Under the pieces are notes generated by a model. The model did no database searches, was not told the DNA's origin, and worked only from the letters and a program-made list of their open reading frames with translations. 26,118 bases of DNA from a virus, in the IMG/VR virus record IMGVR_UViG_3300025896_000173, positions 1 to 26,118 of that record; one strand, given 5' to 3'. The position numbers were made by a program, and so were the translations under genes. This document shows, piece by piece, positions 11,763-19,630 of this stretch (position 1 is the first letter of the stretch; every line of letters begins with the position of its first letter).

Positions 11763-14120
11763 TTATCCGTTACTTATTTTTAAATTATGTGAACCATCTC
11801 TATATACTCTGCCATTTATACGAGGATCTGATGTTGGTATTCCATCAAAACTTAAATTCCCATCAAACATAGCCAATCCATTAACTCGCAAAGTATCTAA
11901 TACTGGTTTATTGAATGGTACAAATATAAGACTACCTGCAGGAATATCTTCTGTAAAAGTTTGTGAAATAATTGGGATTTCACTATTACTTACTGCAATA
12001 TCTGCGCTTAATTCGCATTCTACTATATCGCCTGAAAAACTTGGGATTAGTATTATTTTATCGCCATCTTTTAAAGCCCTTAAAACACTTGCTTTTATCG
12101 CTGTTTTAGTTCCTGTTAATGTTTCTGTAATTGGTGCTATTACTCTTTCAGCATCATAGTAGCTTTCTCTCCTTTGCTCGTTTCTTATACCCTGATTTAA
12201 ACTTGCAAATGCAGCGGTAGTATTACCACCTTCTTCAATCTCTACCCCACCATGAGTATCTATTGTTGATATATTTCGATAAATCTTAAACCACTCCCCA
12301 CTCCACTCCATACTTTCAAGATTCAATTCTCCACCATTTAAGATATACGAATCACCTTGGTACAAATATCTATCGTAAGGATGTCCATTTGTAATTAGAT
12401 TACCTTGATAACGTGGGTTAGGGTAGTATTGTGGTCCTATTGTTTCAATTAATAACAATTCGTTTATATCATAAGCAGTACCACCACCATCAGTCTTCCA
12501 ACTTGCTGTACTTATTAATGGAGCAAATTTACTTCCAGTATATAATGAACCATTTGCCCCTTTGTTGTTATCGCCTATAAAACTTTCAGGCAATTCAATG
12601 TCTTCACTATTTATTAATCCGCTTATACTATCAACTTCATAACTAATATAATTACTATCTATATTGCTATTAAAGAATTTAAAAATTGATGTATTTGGTA
12701 TAGATGCAAAATGCCATATACCTACTGATATTTCCTCCCAAATATAAGTATTTTGAGTCATTGTCCAAGAACTAAAACTACTATAATAAACCATATTAGT
12801 TGCTAATATTTCTGCATTTATATGAGTTCCACTTGGTAATGCTGGTGTAATTATATTTAAAGAGAAAATATAGTCATATGATATTACAGGAATGTCTAAA
12901 ACATATCTATTACCACTATTTGTGGACCAACTTAAAACATTGTTGGAAGTATTTAAATTCAAATAATAATTACCAACTTTAATTTTTATTTGAATTCTAA
13001 AATAGTCACCCCGAGTAAAAAAACCAACAGGATTAATTTTCTTTAAATTAAAATCACCTAAAATTTGCATTTGTTTACCACCAATAATATCTCCTACATG
13101 AGATGGATTGAGGGTATTATCAAATACATTTGAACTTGCATAAACTAAGTTTACATTAGTTGTATTAAAATTTCTTCTTACTGATTTTATTGCAGGGAAA
13201 TACTGCCAACAATTCTGACCACTTGATGCCCATTCTGTTGATTGGTTTATATTACTATCCCATGCTACTAATGTCTGCGCTTGATAACTTCCATCAGCCA
13301 AATAAGTTCTTTCTTTCCAACTTGCATTATTATAATTATTTCTTGATATAATTCTAAAATATGGCTGTGCTAAAATTATCCGAGCATCAAATAACATTAA
13401 AATTTGCTCTAATATATCGTAAAAACTAAATGCCTCTAACTGCCCATTTGATATTGTTTTGCAAAATGCTTTTGGATATACAGTAGTTTGGTCTAAGGGG
13501 TCTACATTTGTACTCCAATGTGTGCCACTTGTAACCATGTTGTATTCATAGAAATTTACTGATGTTCCATAAAATTGAGTGCCTGCCGATACCCTAGAAT
13601 AAAAAGGAGTTCTTTTTAAACATTCGTATAAATACCAATTTAATGTTTGTGGAGTGTAACTAAGTGCATTAGTTGTATCTGCTAATTCTAAAAATTTAAA
13701 GTCTTTTAAACGTGCTAAACCATCGGTAAATTTAAGTTCGTATGTATAAGGATAAGCAGCATCTTCACGTTGGTTTAAATCATGCAATAATACACCTATC
13801 CAATATAATTCATATATGCTTGTTGATGTGTTCCATTTGTATAAATGGGCATAAAACCTTTCTTCTTTTGCTAACTGAACATCATTAAATAACCAATTTT
13901 CTAAAGTAGAATTATCAACTATAATAGGTACACTTAAACTACTGCCTTTTATTGAAGCATATCGTTTGTCATTTTGACTTTCATAGTTTAATATTGGGGG
14001 ACTTGATGTCGCTATTTCAGTACTTGGACCAGTAATATAATTTGTATCCCATATTTCTACTTTCCATTTTTCATTAAACTTAGTAGATTGAACATAACTT
14101 ATATATTTTGGATTACTCAT
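11763..14120 (-). CDS. Large tail-tip / baseplate protein
   Basis: A 785-aa protein directly after the tape measure, where distal tail and tail-associated proteins are encoded. The N-terminal part (about 1-160) is beta-rich with WKVEIWDTNYITGPSTEI and ELYWIGVLLHDL, plausibly a Dit-like or baseplate-hub-like fold. The middle (about 160-600) is long and Asn/Tyr/Ser-rich. The C-terminal 160 residues include EGGNTTAAFASLNQGIRNEQ and a terminal VNGLAMFDGNLSFDGIP ... YRDGSHNLKISNG, a beta-type attachment or fibre-docking end. A tail-tip hub that anchors the next gene's fibre is the most likely role, inferred mainly from position. I do not see a clear peptidase or lysozyme motif. Confidence 0.7.
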   Translation of the reverse strand: MSNPKYISYVQSTKFNEKWKVEIWDTNYITGPSTEIATSSPPILNYESQNDKRYASIKGSSLSVPIIVDNSTLENWLFNDVQLAKEERFYAHLYKWNTSTSIYELYWIGVLLHDLNQREDAAYPYTYELKFTDGLARLKDFKFLELADTTNALSYTPQTLNWYLYECLKRTPFYSRVSAGTQFYGTSVNFYEYNMVTSGTHWSTNVDPLDQTTVYPKAFCKTISNGQLEAFSFYDILEQILMLFDARIILAQPYFRIISRNNYNNASWKERTYLADGSYQAQTLVAWDSNINQSTEWASSGQNCWQYFPAIKSVRRNFNTTNVNLVYASSNVFDNTLNPSHVGDIIGGKQMQILGDFNLKKINPVGFFTRGDYFRIQIKIKVGNYYLNLNTSNNVLSWSTNSGNRYVLDIPVISYDYIFSLNIITPALPSGTHINAEILATNMVYYSSFSSWTMTQNTYIWEEISVGIWHFASIPNTSIFKFFNSNIDSNYISYEVDSISGLINSEDIELPESFIGDNNKGANGSLYTGSKFAPLISTASWKTDGGGTAYDINELLLIETIGPQYYPNPRYQGNLITNGHPYDRYLYQGDSYILNGGELNLESMEWSGEWFKIYRNISTIDTHGGVEIEEGGNTTAAFASLNQGIRNEQRRESYYDAERVIAPITETLTGTKTAIKASVLRALKDGDKIILIPSFSGDIVECELSADIAVSNSEIPIISQTFTEDIPAGSLIFVPFNKPVLDTLRVNGLAMFDGNLSFDGIPTSDPRINGRVYRDGSHNLKISNG

Positions 14121-15850
14121 TATCTTACTCTGCCCCTTTCATAACCGCTTCTATTAACACTTACTAAAAGATTATTACCTCTAATTTCGCCACCTACTTG
14201 CAATACTCCAAAATTGCTATTCATACCACCATTCCCAAATGTACCTGCATTAATTACTGAACCGCCACCACCGCCACCACCTGAACTTACACCGCCACCG
14301 CTTGCACCTGCACCTAATACCCCTGCTGCTATATTTAATCCTATACCTGCTGCGGTTGCTGCTGCTCCATGAGCATAATCTTGAATAGCAAAATAACCTG
14401 CTGCCATTGCATACATAGTCATTGCCATTGAATTACATACATCTGCTAACATTGCTTTTAATGCTGCGCCTCCATCAATATTATCCCCACCCAAAGCTTT
14501 ACCAAGTGTATTCCCAAAATTTTGAAGTGCAGGTACTATCATACCCTTCAAAGTTTCCCCCATCTTTTTCATTCCATCATTTAAAACTACCATTCTTTGA
14601 CCTGCTTTTTGAATGTCATCTAATCCTTCTGCTTTAAACGTAAATGTAACTGTTTGTGGTACATTTAATTTTGCTGCTTCTAAATTTTTTATTATTCCCT
14701 GCCTTAATTCATCATTGCTTTGAGCACCAAATGATACTCCAGTTGCTTTTTTTCTTTGAATTAAATAAATGCCTTGGTCTGTTCCACCTCTTGCACTCAT
14801 TTCCCGATTCATTTTCTGAATTTCTTCTAGGTGCTTCTTTTGCTCATCTTCTTTTTGTTTATTATTTTTCTTTAAATCATCTAAAATTCCTTTTTCAATG
14901 TCGTTTATTTTGTTTTTATAAATTTCAGTTAATGATTTTAATGTGTCTCTATAACGCATTTGGTCAAATATATTTTTTTGACTTTCCAAATACGTTTTAC
15001 GATTAGCTTCAACTGCAATTTCATAATCTTGTTTTGCCTTTTCTCTTTCTAATGTACCTTTATCTCCAGTTGCCTCTGCTTGTAATAATGCTAATGCCCT
15101 TTGTTTTGTAACACTATCTTGAATTGCTGTATTTAAACTTGCTTGCGCCCTTGCTGCTTCATTAGTTAGGTTAATGTAATCTTCTTGCGCTTTCTTAGTA
15201 TCACCCATCGTTTGAATGGACAAAGCAACTAAAGCACCCAAAACTAATGTCAGACCACCAGTTGCTATTGCTGTGGTAGCTCCGATTGAAGTTATTGCAG
15301 GAATTACATCTGTTAAAATTACTGCTTTTAAAACCCTAAAAGAATCACCTGCATCTTTTAATGATTGTAAACCTTGAGTTAATGCCATTGCGCCTTGCAA
15401 TTTTACCATTGTTTCTTGCAACGCTTTACTATCAGTCCCAAATAACGCTGCTGCTCCTTGCGCTGCACTAAAAGCCCCTGCCAATGATTGCATAACTCCA
15501 ACTGTTGCACTTAATACTGGGGCATCGCTTGAAAATGCCTTAATTGTACTATTAGTTAAATCTAATCTATCTTTTAACTGACCTGCTGTTTGCGCTGCTA
15601 CTCTAAACCTGTCTGATGTTTCACCAAATTGTAATGCTGCCTCTCTAGCCTCTCTCGCTGCTGCCCTATATGCTGATTGTAAATTCTCGCCTGCCCTCTT
15701 TGAACTTGATGACATCTTATCGGATGACTGAACAACTGCATCACCCATTTGCTGACCTGCACTCTTTACGATTGCGGCTGCATTATCCATGTCCTTTTTA
15801 AGTCCTGATGTATTTGCTCCTAATCCTATGCTAAGTATTTTGTCAGCCAT
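14120..15850 (-). CDS. Tape measure protein
   Basis: A 576-aa tape measure protein that sets tail length and is ejected during infection. The N-terminal GLGANTSGLKKDMDNAA pattern is typical. Helical Ala/Gln-rich coiled-coil stretches follow (about 20-110, 215-345), with hydrophobic segments near 110-140, 175-210 and 470-515. The C-terminus has a Gly-rich run (near 516-530) and ends RSGYERGRVR. By the usual rule of about 0.15 nm per residue the tail would be roughly 85 nm, a short siphovirus tail. It abuts the tail-tip gene (TAATG) and follows the chaperones. The GGG-rich C-terminus could be a flexible linker. Confidence 0.9.
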   Translation of the reverse strand: MADKILSIGLGANTSGLKKDMDNAAAIVKSAGQQMGDAVVQSSDKMSSSSKRAGENLQSAYRAAAREAREAALQFGETSDRFRVAAQTAGQLKDRLDLTNSTIKAFSSDAPVLSATVGVMQSLAGAFSAAQGAAALFGTDSKALQETMVKLQGAMALTQGLQSLKDAGDSFRVLKAVILTDVIPAITSIGATTAIATGGLTLVLGALVALSIQTMGDTKKAQEDYINLTNEAARAQASLNTAIQDSVTKQRALALLQAEATGDKGTLEREKAKQDYEIAVEANRKTYLESQKNIFDQMRYRDTLKSLTEIYKNKINDIEKGILDDLKKNNKQKEDEQKKHLEEIQKMNREMSARGGTDQGIYLIQRKKATGVSFGAQSNDELRQGIIKNLEAAKLNVPQTVTFTFKAEGLDDIQKAGQRMVVLNDGMKKMGETLKGMIVPALQNFGNTLGKALGGDNIDGGAALKAMLADVCNSMAMTMYAMAAGYFAIQDYAHGAAATAAGIGLNIAAGVLGAGASGGGVSSGGGGGGGSVINAGTFGNGGMNSNFGVLQVGGEIRGNNLLVSVNRSGYERGRVR

Positions 15851-16184
15851 TATCTAAGTTCCACTTTTGTTTAAGTTCTTCAATCTTTTCTTTTGTCAAT
15901 CCGCTTGATTCATCTTTGGTTTCCCATTCAAATTTAATCAAATCTTGGGCTTTTAAAGGTTTTGTTACATGACAATTTACAAGCCATGTTGTTTGCCACC
16001 TTATGCGCTCCCATTCGTTTTGGTCTTTAAATTTTAACTGCTCTAAATATTTGTGATTTATTGCATAAAATTCGCAAGGTTGTATTATCCAAAATTCAAC
16101 TGCACTCATGCCTATCTGACCTAATGCAGTTGAATAATGGTCTAATATTAAATCAAAGTTGGGGGCTACTTCGCCCCCTTGTCG
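15843..16184 (-). CDS. Tail chaperone T-domain, made by -1 frameshift
   Basis: The -1 frame downstream of the slippery site codes for 113 residues to the stop at 15843. Added to the first 101 codons of the G gene this gives a fusion of about 214 aa, equivalent to lambda gpGT. The fused part starts RQGGEVAPNFDLILDHYSTA and continues GQIGMSAVEFWIIQPCEFY, the pattern expected of T-domains. The ATG at 16109 lies inside this reading frame and is probably not the main start, although an 88-aa product from it cannot be excluded. The stop overlaps the tape measure start by eight bases. It links the chaperone to the tape measure or tube during tail assembly (known for lambda; inferred here). Confidence 0.88.
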   Translation of the reverse strand, partial: RQGGEVAPNFDLILDHYSTALGQIGMSAVEFWIIQPCEFYAINHKYLEQLKFKDQNEWERIRWQTTWLVNCHVTKPLKAQDLIKFEWETKDESSGLTKEKIEELKQKWNLDNG

Positions 16185-16190
16185 TTTTTT
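16161..16190 (-). promoter_or_regulatory. Programmed -1 frameshift signal
   Basis: On the minus strand the zero frame reads CCA AAA AAC, giving the classical slippery heptamer A AAA AAC at 16190-16184. A 5-base spacer (GACAA) leads to a perfect 6-bp stem GGGGGC/GCCCCC at 16178-16173 and 16166-16161, with a 6-base loop. The zero-frame stop TAG straddles the loop and stem. A shift at this site enters the -1 frame, which is open without stop through 15843. Confidence 0.93.
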
Positions 16191-16486
16191 GGCGCAAAAG
16201 CATTTGTTAATGACTTGTTCATCTCCATTGATACCTCATAAAAGGCTGATAAATTTTGATTGAAGTAGTCTTCACATTCTTTCACGCTGATTGGCATTTC
16301 TGTAAGGTTAGAATCCTTAATAATTGCCCCACCAAAAATACCACTCGCCAAATAAATAGGTGCATTCTCTAACGCATCTAAGTTGCCAATGTCGAATATC
16401 TTAGTATTCGTTAATTCTTGGATTTTTTTTAATGCAGTGTAGTTAAAAACTACATCAAACTTTACTTCTTTTATTGTTACTTTCAT
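16166..16486 (-). CDS. Tail assembly chaperone (gpG-like)
   Basis: A 106-aa protein upstream of the tape measure gene, occupying the lambda gpG position. It has the YTALKKIQELTNTK and AFYEVSMEMNKSLTNAF helices typical of small tail-assembly chaperones. The last codons contain an in-frame A AAA AAC slippery heptamer and a stem-loop, so a fraction of ribosomes should shift to -1 and make a longer G-T fusion. The unshifted product ends at 16166. The chaperone should bind the tape measure protein and recruit tube subunits; this is inferred from position and the frameshift design. Confidence 0.85.
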   Translation of the reverse strand: MKVTIKEVKFDVVFNYTALKKIQELTNTKIFDIGNLDALENAPIYLASGIFGGAIIKDSNLTEMPISVKECEDYFNQNLSAFYEVSMEMNKSLTNAFAPKNDKGAK

Positions 16487-16509
16487 ATTGCTTTTTAGTA
16501 TTGTTGGTA

Positions 16510-16549
16510 TGGCAAAGGCAATAGCTTAAAAAGCTAAAAGCCAATGCCA
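16510..16549 (-). promoter_or_regulatory. Imperfect hairpin after tail-tube gene
   Basis: In the 74-base gap between the tail-tube stop and the chaperone start, TGGCA/TGCCA, GGC/GCC and AGCTT/AAGCT pair in succession around a 3-base loop. There is no U-run. It could be an attenuator or an mRNA-stability element that sets tube protein above chaperone levels; that role is an inference. Confidence 0.35.
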
Positions 16550-16560
16550 ATGCCACCCAG

Positions 16561-16977
16561 TTAGTTAGTTGCTTTAGTTATTGCTCCAGTGCCTTCAAAT
16601 GATACTGTATAAGTCGCTGTATCTTCTACTGGTGCGCCTTGTTTAATTGATTTGATAAATGCTGAACCTTCATAGTACACATCTCCACTTACTGAACTAC
16701 CTACTCTTACAGTTACTGCAGAACCAGTATTCCACGCATCATACAAATCAACAAAGAATTGATAAGTACTACCAGTCTTTTCTTCATAAAATCCATTTGC
16801 AGAAAAGTTGAATGATTTTTTATAAACTAAAATCTCTCTCCATCCTGCACTTTGCTTTGTTGTTACATCTTTTACTTCACGTTCTAAATTAAAATCGTTT
16901 GAAGTTAATCGGGCTATTACTTTGGTTGCTACCTTAATTGTAATATCCGTTCCGTTTACCATTCCTGTTGTTGCCAT
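16561..16977 (-). CDS. Tail-tube protein, compact paralogue
   Basis: A 138-aa probable major tail protein, the subunit of the tube through which DNA passes. It shares both terminal halves with the 269-aa protein immediately upstream but lacks the inserted domain; a short EKTGSTYQFFVDLYDAWN turn takes its place. The DNA is also similar in places (around AAATCATTTGAAGTTAAT and its partner AAATCGTTTGAAGTTAAT on the plus strand), indicating tandem duplication. The compact size suits a main tube subunit. It precedes the tail-assembly chaperones, as expected, and an imperfect hairpin follows its stop. Confidence 0.88.
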   Translation of the reverse strand: MATTGMVNGTDITIKVATKVIARLTSNDFNLEREVKDVTTKQSAGWREILVYKKSFNFSANGFYEEKTGSTYQFFVDLYDAWNTGSAVTVRVGSSVSGDVYYEGSAFIKSIKQGAPVEDTATYTVSFEGTGAITKATN

Positions 16978-16989
16978 GTTCTTATATAA

Positions 16990-17799
16990 TTATATCGTTG
17001 TTTTACTTAAATCTGCTGTTCCTTCAATTGAGCAAGTAAAAGTTGATGTATCTTCTACTGGATCTGTATGCTTTAAACTCTTTATATATCCAAATCCTGA
17101 ATATTGTTTGTTGCCATCTATTTGGTCTGAAATTCTCATTGTAATTTTAGTACCATTATTTTGCAAATCATAAAGTTCATCAAATGTATAGCCGCTTCTT
17201 GTATATGGTAATGCTGTTTGACCTATGTTTACCATTATGTTTGCCACTGTTGCACTTGTTGCAGTTCCTTTGTATATTTTAACGGTTACATCATTACTAT
17301 CATTAGATAACAATGTCACTGAATATCTTGTTAATGTTCCGCTAAGTGTTATTGTTTGTGATGAATTATAATCTAAATTTTCAACTCTAATTACCATTGT
17401 TCCACTACCTTTAGCATATAGTGAGAATGTAACATAATCATCAATTTGAACATAGTCTATTGATTGTGTTATTTCTGCAGTTGTAAAGGTAATTAAATCG
17501 GCTGTTTTTCTACCAAAAGCATCAACCGCACTATTACTTGTTATTGTGTTTGTTCCTTTGCTCCAATTAGTCGCATTTGCTAAATTTTCACTTGACCTTA
17601 CCAAGTTAATTCCTACTCCTTTTATAAATCCATTTGCAGAACCATTAAAACTTTTCTTCATTGGTTTGCATTCTCTCCATCCTGCGCTATCTTTACTTGT
17701 AATGTCTTTTACATCCACTTCGCAGTTAAAATCATTTGAAGTTAATGCTGCGATTGGGTCATTGTCTATTAATAAAAGTATATCCGTTCCGTTTGTCAT
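16990..17799 (-). CDS. Tail-tube protein with jelly-roll-like insertion
   Basis: A 269-aa tail-tube paralogue. Residues about 1-60 and 205-269 match the 138-aa protein encoded next to it: both share LTSNDFN, VKD(I/V)T, SAGWRE, KKSFN and SANGF at the N-terminus, and YIKSLK/FIKSIK, DPVEDTSTFT/APVEDTATYT and a closing EGT motif at the C-terminus. Between these halves sits about 140 residues resembling carbohydrate-binding jelly-roll modules of phage fibres: SSENLANATNWSKG, a QSIDYVQIDDYVTFSLYAKG strand, LTRYSVTL, and an ending IGQTALPYTRSGYT. It therefore looks like a tail-tube subunit displaying a lectin-like domain. Which paralogue forms most of the tube cannot be told from sequence. Confidence 0.85.
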   Translation of the reverse strand: MTNGTDILLLIDNDPIAALTSNDFNCEVDVKDITSKDSAGWRECKPMKKSFNGSANGFIKGVGINLVRSSENLANATNWSKGTNTITSNSAVDAFGRKTADLITFTTAEITQSIDYVQIDDYVTFSLYAKGSGTMVIRVENLDYNSSQTITLSGTLTRYSVTLLSNDSNDVTVKIYKGTATSATVANIMVNIGQTALPYTRSGYTFDELYDLQNNGTKITMRISDQIDGNKQYSGFGYIKSLKHTDPVEDTSTFTCSIEGTADLSKTTI

Positions 17800-17803
17800 G
17801 TTC

Positions 17804-18205
17804 TTAATTTTTTATTCTTAAAATATAATCTTGCTGCCATCCATAAATGCCATCCAAATCAACATTATCATTGTACATCTCGCCTTCATTGTCAAAAACT
17901 ATTGATTGAACATTAACACCGCCATAAGTTCCTGATGTCTTTCGTTCTAATGCTGTTCTTATTGCATCTGCTACATTGCTTAGTGTATCGTAATTATTAT
18001 GCAAAATATTAATCTGAACCCTAATAACATCTAGTTTACTTGGTCCATCTTTATCAATCGTTGGTACTAAACTAACTTGCTCATAAACTACATAAGGGAA
18101 TTGAGCTAAATTATTCGCTTTTAAGGGCGATATTCTAGTACTTACATAGCTTGTTACTGCCGATGTATTAGTTAAAATATTATATATTGCTTTACCTGCC
18201 TTCAC
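17804..18205 (-). CDS. Tail completion protein (DUF3168-like)
   Basis: A 133-aa protein resembling DUF3168/tail terminator proteins. It begins with a helix (KAGKAIYNILTNTSAVTSYV), then an ISPLKANNLAQFPYVVYEQV strand, VIRVQINILHNNYDTLSNVADAIRTALE and a C-terminal GWQQDYILRIKN strand; this order is usual for the family. It probably caps the tail tube where it meets the head. It overlaps the gp10-like gene by 14 bases and is followed a few bases later by the first tail-tube gene, the classical order. Confidence 0.85.
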   Translation of the reverse strand: MKAGKAIYNILTNTSAVTSYVSTRISPLKANNLAQFPYVVYEQVSLVPTIDKDGPSKLDVIRVQINILHNNYDTLSNVADAIRTALERKTSGTYGGVNVQSIVFDNEGEMYNDNVDLDGIYGWQQDYILRIKN

Positions 18206-18740
18206 TAAATACTCCAGTTTTTTTACCTGCTTCTATTATTACTTTTTCGTACCCTTTTTTTAACTTTTCAAGCATTGAGTTCTTCATCTTATCATAAGTA
18301 GGTCTAATGAATGGATGCGCTGTCATTCTACCTTTAAATCCTTGCTTAACACCTGCCTTTGCTAAATTCGCAGCTACATACTTACTTCGACTTCCAACAT
18401 ATCTATCAACTGTTCCATACTCAACTAAATGTGCATGATTACCTCCTTCAAACATACTTTTTTTACTCGAATATTTAGGACCTACCCATAAGAAATTTGC
18501 ATTTTTCTTGCTATTAAACGATTCTATGCTATCTCTTAAATTCCCTTTGTCTACTGGAACTGCCGACCTTAAAGCTATTATTAAATCATTTGCTACTGAT
18601 TGATTAACTTTTGCAATATCTTGAAAGTTCTGTTCATTTGACAATAGTTTGATTCCATTAACAATATCATCAATCCCATCAATGGTACAATTCATTGATA
18701 TTCCATTTGGATTATTTGTATTTCTTGTTAATGTACTCAT
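18192..18740 (-). CDS. HK97 gp10-like tail completion protein
   Basis: A 182-aa protein resembling the HK97 gp10 / tail-component family, which acts at the head-tail interface. Supporting segments are the N-terminal GIDDIVNGIKLLS, ALRSAVPVDKGNLRDSIES (about 56-74, a strong family mark), a VGPKYSSKK stretch, HAHLVEYGT (about 101-109) and the conserved MTAHPFIRPTYDK near 139-151. The gene overlaps the upstream stop by one base and the downstream gene by 14 bases. The annotated ATG is kept, though an internal ATG at residue 16 is possible. Confidence 0.88.
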   Translation of the reverse strand: MSTLTRNTNNPNGISMNCTIDGIDDIVNGIKLLSNEQNFQDIAKVNQSVANDLIIALRSAVPVDKGNLRDSIESFNSKKNANFLWVGPKYSSKKSMFEGGNHAHLVEYGTVDRYVGSRSKYVAANLAKAGVKQGFKGRMTAHPFIRPTYDKMKNSMLEKLKKGYEKVIIEAGKKTGVFSEGR

Positions 18741-19078
18741 TATTTCAATACTTCACCAACTATTCTAACTGCATTTCTTCTACCATATTCAGGTGCTTCA
18801 AAAAATGTTACAATTGAATATTCAAGTCCTTCATATTGAAAGTGCCATTCGTTTGTAACACTTGTTACATCGTTAAATCGCACATCAATAGTCAATTTAT
18901 CATCTACGTTTCTTTTACCTTCAATGAACTGCTCTGTATTCGCTCTAGTATTAACATAGCACCAAATTGTATCTTCCTCTGTATATGTATATGAGGTTGC
19001 ACCACTTGATGTACTTTGATTTGCTACTGGGCTATACAAAGTTATTTGATTGTCAAATTTACCGCTAATTATATCCAC
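18740..19078 (-). CDS. Head closure / head-tail adaptor protein
   Basis: A 112-aa probable head-closure protein (SPP1 gp16 / phage head-tail joining family). It has the typical N-terminal KFDNQITLYSPVANQSTSSG loop, then a DTIWCYVNTRANT strand, the EGKRNVDDKLTIDVRF segment, WHFQYEGLEYSIV and a final RNAVRIVGEVLK strand, in the order seen in this family. The length is usual. It lies between the connector-region genes and the gp10-like gene and overlaps the latter's start by one base. It should seal the head after packaging and receive the tail. Confidence 0.85.
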   Translation of the reverse strand: MDIISGKFDNQITLYSPVANQSTSSGATSYTYTEEDTIWCYVNTRANTEQFIEGKRNVDDKLTIDVRFNDVTSVTNEWHFQYEGLEYSIVTFFEAPEYGRRNAVRIVGEVLK

Positions 19079-19630
19079 TTAATATATACAAAGAATATTT
19101 GTTGCTGTTGTATTTGTGCTAAATACTTTTTTCACATCATAAGGAAATGGACCTACTGGAACATTCTTGAATAATTGCGCTCCTCTACTCGCTGCCGTTG
19201 CTGTATCTGTATCAGGATGACTTGACATTAAAACATTTACATCTCCACTTACACCTATATACAATGAACCGCCTACTCTTTGAGTTGTTCTTTTAAATAT
19301 CCTATCAACTGTTGGGGCTGTGGTAGCTGCTCCAGTTAAATCAACTGCTGAACCGCCTAAACTTAAAGATACTTGGAAGGTATTTGTTGCACTACCTACT
19401 ATGAAATAATTATCAGTAGTTGTGATACCGGTAACTGTTCCTAAACTTGTAAAAATTACTATGTCACCATCACTATAACCATGTGCATTTAATGTAAATG
19501 TATCGGTGGCTAATGTTACGCTTGTAATTACTTTTTCAGGTTCAGCTACTTGTAATGGTAAACTATCTGTTATATAAGCGGTATTGCTTGCTGTTACTGC
19601 TACTGCGTTTGTTCCTATTAAATTTCTCAT
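19079..19630 (-). CDS. Virion protein with inserted beta domain
   Basis: A 183-aa protein between connector and head-closure genes, of unassigned function. It appears to be two parts: a small beta-rich core made of residues about 1-32 plus 110-183 (GGSLYIGVSGDVNVLMSS, then a KNVPVGPFPYDVKKVFST end), and an intervening segment of about 75 residues (33-108). That segment has the pattern TFTLNAHGYSDGDIVIFTS ... NYFIVGSATNTFQVSLS, a beta repeat I associate with phage and adhesin-like surface proteins. The context suggests a minor head or connector decoration protein. The gene is flanked by overlapping or abutting neighbours, so it is very likely expressed. The domain split is my reading of the sequence. 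Confidence 0.7.
   Translation of the reverse strand: MRNLIGTNAVAVTASNTAYITDSLPLQVAEPEKVITSVTLATDTFTLNAHGYSDGDIVIFTSLGTVTGITTTDNYFIVGSATNTFQVSLSLGGSAVDLTGAATTAPTVDRIFKRTTQRVGGSLYIGVSGDVNVLMSSHPDTDTATAASRGAQLFKNVPVGPFPYDVKKVFSTNTTATNILCIY

Noticed and set aside
14422-15006. Plus-strand ORFs of 71 and 116 aa opposite the tape measure gene
   Set aside because: Leu/His/Phe-rich translations typical of antisense reading of a helical AT-rich gene; no start context or homologous motif.
15843-16109. Stand-alone 88-aa gene
   Set aside because: It is in frame with the -1 continuation of the tail chaperone and better read as the T-domain of a frameshift fusion; an independent start is possible but not needed.
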